From: Acridotheres tristis | Lineage: Eukaryota; Chordata; Aves; Passeriformes; Sturnidae | Length of the DNA stretch: 64,000 nucleotides | Assembly: GCA_037013685.1 (NCBI GenBank) | Contig: CM072893.1 | Span: 17,999,736 to 18,063,735, forward strand | Direction: 5' to 3' | Shown here: positions 10,761-22,243 of the stretch, in pieces | Numbering within the stretch: the first letter of the stretch is position 1 | Layout: every line of letters begins with the position of its first letter | Translations under genes and position numbers: made by a program | The notes under the pieces: model-generated | The model's database searches: none | What the model saw: the letters and a program-made list of their open reading frames with translations, nothing else | What the model was told of the DNA's origin: nothing

Positions 10761-13594
10761 CTCTACGAACCAGCTTGGCCAAGTTAATCACATTAGCTTC
10801 AGAGAGTATATTTAGATATCGTAGTCCAGAATAAACAAGCTCACAGTCTAAACAAGTAGACTGTGTGAGGCAGCTGTAAAACCACATGAATCTATATAAT
10901 AGAGCTATGGATAGCGGTATAAAATGTAAACAGAAATACAGATAAAAACTGAAATTTAAAGGTAGCAGTAGAATGATATGGAACAATGAAAATAGTAGTG
11001 GTTAGACAGATCGATGTTTTGGAGAGTTTGAATGTTTTCTAATTTTTTTTTTCTTTAACTAAATATTTTAACCAGAGAGGGATAAAATGGTTATCACACA
11101 ATACCTGCTTTTGGGGCCTCATTCAAACTGAACTCGGAATTTATCCATGAATGCTCAGGAAATGTTTAATCAGATGAAATATGGTATCAAGCAGGATATT
11201 AAAACTCAGAAGATGTGTATTTGCCATTTCTGTAATTATGTTGCCCAAGTACCCACATGCTCCCGCCCCTTCATTCTAGCACTTCACTTACATTGCAATA
11301 GTTCATGGAGCCACTCTGCAGACCAGAACTGAAATAGGGTTAAAAGTTTTCAGTTTCATCCAACACATTTCTGTGATGGAATGGGTAATACCGCAGGGAA
11401 AGAAAAAGAGCAGGTGCAGGGGAGGGCAGGAACTTCTTAGGTCAGCTTTGGCACCAGAGAAAGCGTTTATCTGAGAATATCCTGAGTCTCTCATTGATTT
11501 GCCATTAGCGTTTAGCAAGTTCAAGTTCCTGAGGTTGCAGTTCCATTTTACAAATCCTTTCACAGCTGAGTGTAAGGGGTTCCTTTTCCTGTCCCTGCCA
11601 AGCCTGCCTACATCCGTCAGCTGCTTATTCTTGCCACCTGCTAGACACCACGGCCCTTTGGTCATACCAGTGAAATTTTCTGTATAACTGTGATCTAAAG
11701 CAATATAGGAAATGACCAGTTTAAAAGAGCACAAAATGGAAAATCTACGATCTTTCCCCCAAAAATGGGATAAAAGAACCTCGTATCACTCCAGGTATAT
11801 TTGCTTTGCTAGATCTTCCCTTGCGAGAGTGAGAGGGGAAAATATTTCATGAATGTTACATAACATAGGAACTTCATATTATGCATGTAAAAGGTCCTTC
11901 TACCTCCTGCTTTGATCACTTTAGGGTATTTCAGCCCGTAAAATCAGTTTTGTGATTAATACAGTGAATTTAAGAGTATTCCAAACAGCTAGCTTTAGAT
12001 GGGGGTGAGTGTATTACAGGTGAAGCACATAATTTTGCCAACAATGCTGACTTTTTAAATTTCAGATTATAGTGAGTATATGCATTATCATAAATTTCAG
12101 CAGTATGCAATCTGACTACTACAGCAGAATTCAGACTGCATAACTAATGAGACTGTAGTGATGAAGACATAATGATACAACAGGCATAGTTTTCAGAGAG
12201 AAATAATATCTTTAATTAGGTTCAGGGAGCTAAGAAAATGGACAAGTTCAGAATTCCATTTTCTTTATCAAACCTGTATACCAGCCATCATGCTATGTTA
12301 TGACACAACAATCTCACAAAGTGTAAAGGGTGTTAGCACATGGTTTGAGGTTTTGTTAGGAAAAAATGTTAATGCATTAGAAGCCAAAGTTTTATGGGCT
12401 TTGGGCTTCTATAGGTAATGTTTCTGGAGGAGACCTGAAACTATATACTGACCATTTAGTGTCAATTAAAGATGCCTTAATACCATTTTCAGGAATGTTA
12501 GTGGTTAGATTTTGCTACAGTTCCACAGTGGCTTACCACATTGGTCAAAAGAATTATTCCTTTTTTCCTGTCTCCCAGAGTAAATCTATTATCTACCTCT
12601 TTCTGATGGGATTGTTGATCTATTTGGTATGAAGTGTTCTCATACAGCATGCTTGGTTTTCTCCAAAGGTTTTGACTTAGTACTGATAGGATTTGGCTGC
12701 ATTTCAGGGCAGGCATGTTTGTAATGTCCCATTACCTTGTCAAGTCCAGTCCTAACTTATGATGATCAAAAGAGAACACCCAGTTGAGTTCTTGGAAGGT
12801 CCCTTCCCAGTCATTTATCTCTCCTTCCACAAGACACAGAAGGAGACCAGGTCTGAAGGGTCCTTTTGGACCCGTCAGTATTGTTTGAATTAAAAGGCTG
12901 TATCAAAAGTTGTATTACCAATAAATCTCATTTCTTTGTTAAGTCATGCTAGGAAGGATCCCCAGAGACTGCTTCTTGCTCCAATATAATTTCGTATTTT
13001 CTTCAGCAAACAAAATAATAAAATAGAGTTTTGAATTATAGCTTTGTAATAAAGATTAATGAAATAATAAATAATGAAGAAAGCAGGATTCCATCGTGGA
13101 GTGACTGTAATCATCTGAGCGTGTTGTCTTCCAACAGACAGAGTTTAAAGGCTGCTGACTAAGAAGGTAAGGTATTCCCACATGCTGTGAGACTGTGTCT
13201 TGGAAATTCAGAGAAGTGAGATGTTGTAAATAACCATCCCAGCAAGAGCTCTTAGTGCCCCCATTTCCAAGAATATGTAAGAAAGGCATTACTGGGAGAC
13301 AAGCTTAGATGTGAGGTTTGAGAGTTGCAATGCTCAGACATGTAAGGAAAAATGCCATTTCCTCTGCCTGTTTGTTTTTAGACGCCCTAAGTAATATGAA
13401 ATATCAGATTAGATGATCTAATAGGTTCTTAAGGACTCATGTCCTGTGAAACAGCTGCTTCTTCCCATTCACCATTTATAAATGCAATATTGGATAGCTG
13501 CATTCTAACTAGCATGATGGCACTGTGACCCAGTGGGCTTCAGAATAGCCACACTGGTGTCAGCCTGAAGTAATGCAGTTGTAGCTGCAGTTTG
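10761..13594. other. Intergenic or intronic sequence
   Basis: No exon or repeat family was recognised. The stretch near 12030-12180 is rich in TATGCAT, AATTT and TAATGA words and could be regulatory, but nothing firm supports that. A 143-codon minus-strand frame at 11303-11734 lacks domain-like composition and is taken as chance. Confidence 0.45.
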
Positions 13595-13656
13595 TACAGA
13601 ATTTTTGGAATACCTCAGGATAAAAGGCGCTATACAAATGTAGGTCACTGTTATTA
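13595..13656 (+). mobile_element. Ancient retroposon 3' tail (L3/CR1-type LINE or Deu-type SINE)
   Basis: The piece runs through TTTGGAATACCTCAGGAT, then AAAGGCGCTATACAAATGTA, and ends in a TTATTAAA stretch. This matches, from memory, the tail shared by old L3/CR1-clade LINEs and the SINEs that use them, which usually ends in repeated ATT. Only the tail is recognisable and the body upstream is too diverged to place. Family assignment is by recall, not by alignment. Confidence 0.4.
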
Positions 13657-13970
13657 AATGCCTTGCAAATCGTTTATAATGCCTTTAAGTATCAGAACAG
13701 CCATACCACATCAATAATCCCTGCACATGTGTTTACTTTATTTTAGAGTTTGCCACAGCTCACTATAAATGGCTTAGATATATTCAGTAATTCAGTTATA
13801 ATGAAATGTGCAAGCCTTCAATAAACGTATGTGTTACAACTGGCCTCTGATGTAAATGCTTTGCCAATTATATGTACATTAGTGATGACTGTAGCAGGCT
13901 TGTAAATACTCTTTGTAATTCTTTGGCCTCTATTCTCCCATCCCTTACATAAGCTTTATAGTGGTGTGTA
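13657..13970. promoter_or_regulatory. Regulatory-looking block between two ancient repeats
   Basis: An AT-rich block with many distinct homeodomain- and POU-like words (TTTATAATG, CAATAAACG, CCAATTATATG, TGTAAATACT), no simple repeats and no usable coding frame. Its texture resembles conserved noncoding DNA, but the only evidence is composition and its position between two old retroposon pieces. Confidence 0.2.
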
Positions 13971-14150
13971 ATTCTAGATTTGCAGATTTAAGGCCAGGAG
14001 GGACCATTAGGTCATCTGGCCTTTTGGAGTAACAGGCCAGAGAACCTCATCTTATTGCTTGAGCAATGAATCCAAGAGCCTTTTTGTTTGACTAAAGCAT
14101 ATCTTCCACTCTGCATGTCTGCACGAAGACCTTCAGACATTAAAACTTAA
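13971..14150 (-). mobile_element. Ancient CR1 LINE fragment (3' end, reverse orientation)
   Basis: Reading on the plus strand, the piece begins near AGATTTGCAGATTTAAGGCC, passes through AGGAGGGACCATTAGGTCATC, a CAGGCCAGAGAAC segment and GACTAAAGCATATCTTCC. The order and spacing match the reverse complement of an old CR1 3' end well known in turtles and other sauropsids (tail word, ...GGGACCATTGTGATCATC..., ...ACAGGCCATAGAAC..., ...GAGCATATCTT...). It is heavily diverged and truncated with no coding capacity. Confidence 0.65.
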
Positions 14151-17100
14151 TTAGTTGGCCTCAGAGCTTTACTTCAGTTATTAACCATCCTCACAGGGTT
14201 GGCTTCTTCCCTTACTGTATCCTACATTACATCCTTGAACAGAGCTGAAGATCCAGCGAGGAGAGCATCACCTTAGTTTTGAGCCTCAGCTGAGATAGTT
14301 TCAGACTCTAACCTACATGAAGTTTTAGGGGGAAAATAAGTTTGAATTAATTCTTGCTAAGCCTTTTTTTCAACAGACCTCCAGATGTTCTTTCCATTTT
14401 CTTTCCCATAATGGATAAATTCTTTTCAGAGGAGCTGTGTGAGAGCCATATGCCATTTCAAATTCATTTTCAGCCTTTGAGTACATTACTGGAAGAACTC
14501 CTCTCAGAATTTTAAGGCTTGTACATCCAGAAGAGATGCCAGATTTTCCAGGGCTAGGCATCTCTTTAGGTATATAGATGAAATCAATACAGATTTGAAG
14601 AATCCAATTGTGCATAAAGGTTGGTAAATAGGAGATGAAGAGCTTGAAAAATCTTCTCACTTTGTGTGGATGTATCTTTTGGAAAATACAACTTTATTCT
14701 GATTTATGTGGTTCTTGGCAATTCTTTGTAGTCACTAGATACCAGACTCACTGGAAAGTTGTAAATGTCCCCCTTTCCACCCACTGCCATACAAGTTTCT
14801 CACAATCATGATGTTTATATCTTTGGACACTTCACCTGATGGCTGGTACAAATCTTTTTACTCTTCTCTGGTCTATTAAGCACTGTCAGAAAGCCTGCAG
14901 TTTTCCACCAGTATGGTTTTATCATCTGCCAAATTCACAGATGCTCTCATTACATGGGGTGAAGAAGGAAGATGGGGAGTCTGGATCTAAATGTGGTTTC
15001 ATGTTTTGTAAAATCTTATTTTACTCAGATTGATTTTGCAGTCTGAGGAGAAGTAAAAATACAACCTGTATGTGAGAGGCAGACAGAGAAGCAAGTGACA
15101 GGTAGAAGGCATTCAGGTGGTAGATGATTCCTCGCAGTTTTGTGCCAGAACAAGGCACAGTAATGGGGAATCGCAGTCTGATAATTTAAGCAGAAACTGG
15201 TCATGACTGAGAGCCCATAACAATTATTATGTTAATGAAAGCAAAAAGAAAGGAGAGGTCTCTATTCTCTTGACAGATAGGGATATGCTAATCAGACCTA
15301 TATCTACAGGAAAATACTGCAATTTCTTTAGAATAAAAATGCACAATTGAGACAATGTGCATTTTTGATTGCTCTATTAGCACAAAATAAAAATGCACCT
15401 AAATTTTAGTGTTTTTATTATTACACTTAGGAACGTTTACTCACTGAAGGTAAAGTGCTTTGAGAAGGAAAACATACTTCCTCACAGGGGTTGCTTCCCA
15501 TATTTGGAGTATGACTGTTTAAATTGTAGCTCAGCAGAAATATTTTGATTCTGTGGGGCACCAGCAGCTCAGCAACAGTGCTGCCTTTCACATCCAGTTC
15601 TTAAGTGTAACAGATCATTTAGACCCTGGGTTGGCTAGGCTCACATAAACCAGGTTTACAAAGAGTTATAAAAGCTTGGCTTTCCTCCTTCCTTCTCCCC
15701 CACATTCCAGATTTTCCCCTTATAATTTTACCACAAGGCAATGCAGTCAAGCTTTTCTTGGATCATATGAATGTAGATCAATAAATATGAGTTGCAGAAT
15801 GGGAATCTACACACAGGCATGTGCTAGAAGGCTGAAATAGTTATGTTAGTTTAAAGGCACTTCAAAGTTTGTTTTGTTTTATATTTTCAGGGCACAATGC
15901 CTATGTTATATAGGTACCAAGCAGAAGTTGGAGAGGAAGAGGAAATTTCTTTCTGAAAAAGCAGCAATGCTGGAATGTGCTGTGGAGACTCAGATTGTTT
16001 TTCACCTCTAGAGGCATGTATGGTAAGCAAAATGATGTTATCTCTGTCTGGATGAGGGTACTACACATTATGGAATAACCTACATTTCAGCTGTTATCAC
16101 ATAGTTATTGTCTGTAGATAGATGCGAAGCATTTTATGGGAACAAGATGTCTGGTTCTACGACAGAATGTCAAAATCATTATGGCAACTTTTTTTCTGCC
16201 AGTGCTTTGACAATGAGTCAGCCTCCACCAGAGACCTTGTCCTCCCCTCCACTCATACCCCTCTTGCAAGAGATAAATAACTTTGTTAGCTATGAAGTGA
16301 GAATCAGAGTGATATTCAACCATTTGCAGAACAACAGTAAAAGATTAAGCAGTATTTAGCAGAACCAAATGGTCCCAACATTTATGCCAGCCATTTTCAT
16401 CTTCCTACAGTATCTCAAACACAGGAGCTAGATCAGTGAGTTTTAGATCAAGACTGTGCTCCATTATAGTGTATGGAGCAACTCAGCTAAAGTCACAATT
16501 CTGTCACTTAACTGACCATCACTATATTCCAGGATAGAATTTCTAAAGAGTTACACTTTCTCAACAAAGGATTTGGATCTTTGCATGGAAATTCCTGTGG
16601 AAGGCCAGCATAGTTACTTGTCCTTTTGATTGTGTTATGATGGAAGAATTGCTGCAATGAGACCAAAGGCAGAGCCTGCAGGGCATTGCACCTTTGCAAT
16701 TAGTTAGCTCCTATGAAGTGCAAAAGGTTGGACTGGCATTGTATAGAAGTATGCTGAATCAGCAATGATGGTGGCAGCCTATGAAGCTTGGTAAATAGAG
16801 AAAATCAAGCATGTGGCTTGGGATGAGCTGTTGTAGAGGCAATTGTTTCCTGTACGAAAAACTGCTAATTTCATAATGGTTTGCTTTGAAAGAAACAAGA
16901 TGCAAGATTTAGCAGATAAGAATCATTACAATGAGATTTCACTTAGCTACCTCCTGCAGGCCTGTTGCAAGAGTCTAAGCAATCACCTTCTTTCTTTGTG
17001 CTGCCATGTCTTAATTTATAAGCTGAGAAGTATGAACTCCCAGGGTGTTGTTTTTAATTTTTTTAAAGTTAGAAGCAATCATTGTATTCATCTTGCCCAC

Positions 17101-17651
17101 CTTCCTACATAAAGCAACCATAGAATTCCAGCTACAAATTATCACTCTTACAAAGTACTGTGCAATCCCTGGCCAGCTGCAGCTGTATTCATGATGAACT
17201 GAGTGGTCTGCACATGATGCAGCTTCTTTTCATTCACATGGCAAGGAGCAACACAGCATCTTGCTTGGACAGAAAAGGCTGAGTAGTTTCTTTTGGAATT
17301 CCTGATATACCTCTCCCACAAAGTATGACACACAAAAGTAATTGTATGACTTTTCATATAGAAAACGACATCTCTTTTATCAGGAATAACTTTTTGTGAA
17401 AAGGCTCTTTTCATTAATTAACAAGCTTTAGTCATATAAAAATGTTGTCAAAAAATATTTTCTCCCTTCTTTATTAGCTTCACTGTGAGTAAAATTATTT
17501 TTGCTTGAACTTAAATAATTCATATATAGTCATGTAATATCTATATTTATATGCAGACATTCATGGCTTTCTAAGTGCACAATCATATATATCTGTAGCA
17601 GACTACCAGATCAAGTCAATCAGAGATAGTGTCTCTTGGTCTGTCACAAAA
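14151..17651. other. Intergenic or intronic sequence, nothing recognised
   Basis: Short frames on both strands overlap each other (for example at 16105-16359) without splice context or domains. No repeat family was recognised. Confidence 0.5.
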
Positions 17652-17669
17652 ACACACACACACACACAC
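17652..17669 (+). repeat. (AC)9 dinucleotide microsatellite
   Basis: Nine AC units. Short, and likely polymorphic only to a limited extent. Confidence 0.9.
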
Positions 17670-19561
17670 GTTGAAAACCTGAAAATTTAGCACTGCACTG
17701 TAAACTCAGTGAGACAGACCTCATCCTAATGAAGGCCAAATTGGATCTTTAGAGCCCAGTCCTGATGATTTGCATGAGGCCTTCCATGAACAGAATGTGT
17801 TTGTGTGTAAATTAATGCTTAGAGTTAACTGTGCAACCAGACTGGATGCTTTCAATAAAGCTGCTGATTCTGTGCAATGATTCACAGTAATAGTGACCCT
17901 TGGTACATTAATATCAAATTCCCCACATTCTATGGCACAGTACCTTGATGAAGCAGAATTGAGAAATCTGGCTTTCAGCTCCATAGGCATATGGCAATCT
18001 GTTGTTAATAGACAAAGTCAACATCTAGATATTGCTAAATGTCATTTTGGGGTACCTTGCTTTTTTATTAAGTCCAAAAGATGCCTTTGATTTGAAAAGC
18101 TTCCAACTGAGTATGATTTACAAAACAATTTGATTTTTGTTCTTATGATATGTGAAAACATGACAGTTTGAATAAAGGATTTCAGAAGAAAGGGGTGCTT
18201 AAATTAATTTTAAAATCATATTAGATCCAACTCCTTTTTTCCTCTTTATGTTCTGCTTATGCCACAGAGCAGGTACACAGACCTGTGGGGAAGATAGGTC
18301 CAGTGCAAACCCTTTTGAACCTCATTTCTGTGTTCTTCAGAGAATGTAGCAACAGTGAGGAGGCTCACACCCAGCACAGAGGAGTCTGAACAACAGACAT
18401 TTTTTGGAGACTGGCAAATGCCTGTCCTAGCAGCTAGTAGGCTGGTTTGCCTTGAGTTTGGTCCAAATACAGGTTGGTAGGTTGCAGCTACACCCAGTTA
18501 GAAGCATCACATTTGCTTATAAACCAAGGACCTCAAAGAATTTTCCAAATGTTAGTCAGTTAAGCATTGTACCATGTGACATACTTACCTCTAATGTAAG
18601 TAAATATCAATGGATATATTTTAAAATTGGGCAGATTTTAATTCCCTGAAACTACTTTGTAAACCTAGGATCAAGCACTATCAGAGCTGAGGAGAGACCT
18701 TGGGATTTGTAACAATATGCTGCAGGTATTGGCTTTACATCTTTGCCAGAATCCAATAGCAGCAATATGAGAGGCACCACATCAACCTCTGAGGCAGTCT
18801 CTGAGTAATGCCTTTGTTTTTCTCTAGCTGCATCTGCAAAAAGCATATGCTTGTTCCCTCCATGAGATAAAAATAATAGAATGGGATTATTCTATTCCTC
18901 ATCTCTGTCAGGCAATATAGTACTTGGTAAAAGACATGGAAAAAATGAAAAGGACACCATGAATAAGGAAAGCGTGCTCAAGTCTGACAGCACAAGTCCC
19001 AGAATGCAAGGAAATTTGTGCAAAGTGTGTCTGCTTGTACAAGTTAGCAGCTGGGAGAGCTGCTGTAGAGATTTGCAAGGAGCAGTTCTGACTCTGGGCA
19101 AAACAGACGTAGTTGCTTTGTCTTGTTCACATCTGACTTGAGATACAGTGTGTGAATTTTGTACTGAGATATACAAAATGCTCAGGAGCTTCTACCAGCT
19201 GAGATCAATGTAAGTAACTGGGGCAAAGATAATTTGAGAGAGCACAGACAGGTCAAAGGTTGAAAACTCACATTTTTGCCCTTTGTATTCCAGTACTGTT
19301 ATTACTGACAGGACAGTAGCTGCTGCATAAAAGCTCAGATGGCAGTAGCACAGATTGGGTGTCATCCATATTTTCAGAAGACAATCTTTAGAAATGTCAT
19401 TACTCTATATCAGACTTCCCAGGTATTTTGTTGCAAGAAATGTGTCTATTTATACAAGCACACGTCTGCAATTCCTGAAGATATTTTGCTCGATAAAGTC
19501 CTCATTAATTATAAATTGACCTAGTTCCAATGACAAATTTATAGCATGTAAGGCTATATTA
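17670..19561. other. Intergenic or intronic sequence, nothing recognised
   Basis: Only short overlapping frames occur (for example 18881-19176 on both strands). No exon with paired splice sites and no repeat family was seen. Confidence 0.5.
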
Positions 19562-19588
19562 TTTAAATTGAGATCTTTAAATTGAGAT
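19562..19588 (+). repeat. Two tandem copies of a 13-base AT-rich unit
   Basis: TTTAAATTGAGAT occurs at 19562-19574 and again at 19576-19588, separated by one C. Flanking TATATTA and TAATATA form imperfect inverted arms. It looks like a small replication-slippage duplication. Confidence 0.85.
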
Positions 19589-22198
19589 AATTTAATATAG
19601 AAATTAAGACTGATCAAAAAAACCCTTGATCCACCTGATCAAAATATGCCATTTCCAACAGTTTAGTGAATCACAGGTTTGGGAATTGCTGTGGACATCA
19701 CTAAGCAAAATGCCTGGCTTGTGATACACATTTAAAGTTGTTGGTTTATACTTAGTGAAATACAAAAATTTGGCAAGTGCATTTAAACATAATCCAAATG
19801 GAGGCTTGGGAATTATTTACTCAGAATTTTCAATGAATATTCTTTCAGGAGTGTGAATTTCAGAGGTAAATATACGATCAGCAATTTCAGAAACAGGGAT
19901 ATAGCCACATTTTCATGTTTTAATTCACTGAGTAGCACTTTCTGAGTCAATTATGCTGCATGTATTGTCATGAATTAAAACCAAAAAATTTTAAGAATGT
20001 TGAGTATGATAACTGGATATAGGTAAGCTGGGACCCAGAAACAGAGCAATGACTTAATTTGAACAGCATGTCAGTTCACTGGCTGGCATCACAAGAGTTC
20101 AGTGACGAAACTGTTGGAATGCTGTGGCTTTCTCTTTTCATCTTTTAATATGTCTGTATTTGTATGCCAATGTCATGCTGTATTACAGTAGCACTGTAGG
20201 AGTCAGTTAAAACTCAGCTCCTATTGATAAGAAGTATTTTAGGAAAAGAAAATAATAAGAGCAGTCAGTGCTCTGCAGAGCTTACTGTCTATAACTGCAG
20301 ATGTACAGCCTGTGGTAACCTCCAACACTCCACTGACATCACTGGGAGAATTAAAAATGTGTTAGTTCTCATTGCAGTCCATCTTACCTAACCTCTTATG
20401 TAAGTAAAACAGAGAGACCATGTATTTTGCTGAGTAGAGACAGCAGGCTGAATTGGGACCCCAGAGATGGTTACATGGATCAGTTGTTCAGGATTGTACC
20501 AAGCCCTTTTCCTGCCCCATCATGATCAAGTAACTTTCTTGTGGCAACCACAGTAATTCCCTGCAGGGGGGAGGGATATTAAGAAAGTATGTTTTGAGTC
20601 TCTTAATGTAATTTAGCAGCAGGAAACTAGGAAGGAGTGCCAGAACTATGTGAATAGCCAGTTCTTTGTGCAGCACTTGCAAATGCTCCACCTAGGCCAC
20701 AGCAGGGCAATTGCTGATTCGTATAAATTTATTACCAAGAAGTGTTTGTCTACAAGTACGTTCCACACCTGATTTAAGGCTTTTCATTTAAATGTGACTT
20801 ATGTAATAGTAAATTTACAGTTTAAATGTGGTTAATGAAAATTAGTATTTTATTCACTGGAAACAATTTCATGCCAAGAATGTTTCTCCCCCCAAGGCCA
20901 AGTAAATCTTTCAGGTGACAGTGTTGTCAACACCTCTTAGCACTGAATGTAGTACATAGCACTTTTTTGCACCTGAGTACTGTGGAAGAGTCCTTGTTAT
21001 AGTTCTGTGGTAATCCAGCCATGAAAACATTTCACTGTAATAAATATTCACTTAGGCCAAGTCTGTAAGGATTAAAAATAACTACTTAAGCATAGTGAAG
21101 AGATGGTATCTGTATTGAAGAACTTGTGTTAAGGGAATGATCTAGACTGATGATATCCAAAAGCACAGAGACCTCTATCAGGTCATGCCTCTATTCAGTG
21201 GCTGTTTCATTCCATAGTGAGAGTAAGTCAGCCATTTAATCATGTTGTTTCTTCCCTCTATCATATTGGTTACATGAATATATTAACAATACTTAGTCAC
21301 AGAAGGTTAATGAAGTAGTTTAGGTTGCAAATACCGCATGATGCATGGTTAAGAAAAACCCTACCACCAAAACAACAACAAACCCCCCAGTCTTCACTTG
21401 TGTACTTAAAAAATAGTTTAAAATATCAAGATAAATTTACCCATCTGCTGCCCTCCAATAAAACACATCAGGGATGAATTTGGCCCCTTTTTATTCAATT
21501 TGTCCTCAATTTGCTAAGCTCATTAATTTTCTCTTGTTTTACTCTCTGTTAACTGAGAAGCAGCAGCCACTTTGCAATAGGCATTAGAAACAGGAAATCT
21601 CAGGGTATGTTTCTAATTGCCAGAGTTTCTTTCCCTTTTTCTGCTGTTTCTGTTCTTAAGGAAGTACAAGGGGATTCATGACGTGCCACTAGGGAAACAG
21701 AAAAGAGTATCAAGGTCAGGGTGAAAACCACACAAGAAGCAGGAAGAGATGCTTGCAGTTAGGTTCATGACCTTTGTATTTTTTTCTCATTGTCCAGGAG
21801 AGGGAGGAAGGGGGTTAGAGAAGGAGATATAGGAAGTTAACATTAGAGCAGATGTATACATAACCCCCGTTAGAAAACATCAGAGTTAGGGAGCTCATGC
21901 CGAAGCTGCTAAAAATTGTAGGGTTCTTACTGCTGAACATCTGGGAAAAACAGATGCATGTCTGGACTTTGTTTCCCAACAGCTAAGATAGTTCCAATAG
22001 GTAGATGTCAAAGCCTAGGTTTCAGAAAGATAACTGAACAATAGAAAATAATTGAAATATGTTTGATTATTTAAAAAAAAATCACTTAAAGCAAAACAAT
22101 ACACTTTACAGCTAGAAAACTGAAGTTCTTACCAATTATAGTAATTTAAGATGTTCATAAAATCTGGCCTTAATGAGTCTTGAAATCTTCATTAAGAT
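19589..22198. other. Intergenic or intronic sequence
   Basis: No exon or repeat family was recognised. AT-rich stretches around 20710-20880 and 21470-21600 carry TAATTA-like words and could be regulatory, but the evidence is only compositional. Confidence 0.45.
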
Positions 22199-22243
22199 AG
22201 AATCATAGAATTATTTAGGTTGGAAAAGACGTTTAAGACATCT
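22199..22243 (-). mobile_element. 45-base CR1 LINE 3' stub (reverse orientation)
   Basis: The plus strand reads AGAATCATAGAATTATTTAG, then GTTGGAAAAGACGTTTAAGA. This is the reverse complement of the terminal bases of avian CR1 copies. The match stops after about 45 bases, so the copy is extremely 5'-truncated or its remainder has been deleted or diverged. There is no coding content. Confidence 0.75.

Noticed and set aside
12781..12830. Possible CR1 tail (TTGGAAGGTCCCTTCCCAGTCATT)
   Set aside because: A short resemblance only. The neighbouring CR1 landmarks and terminal words are absent.
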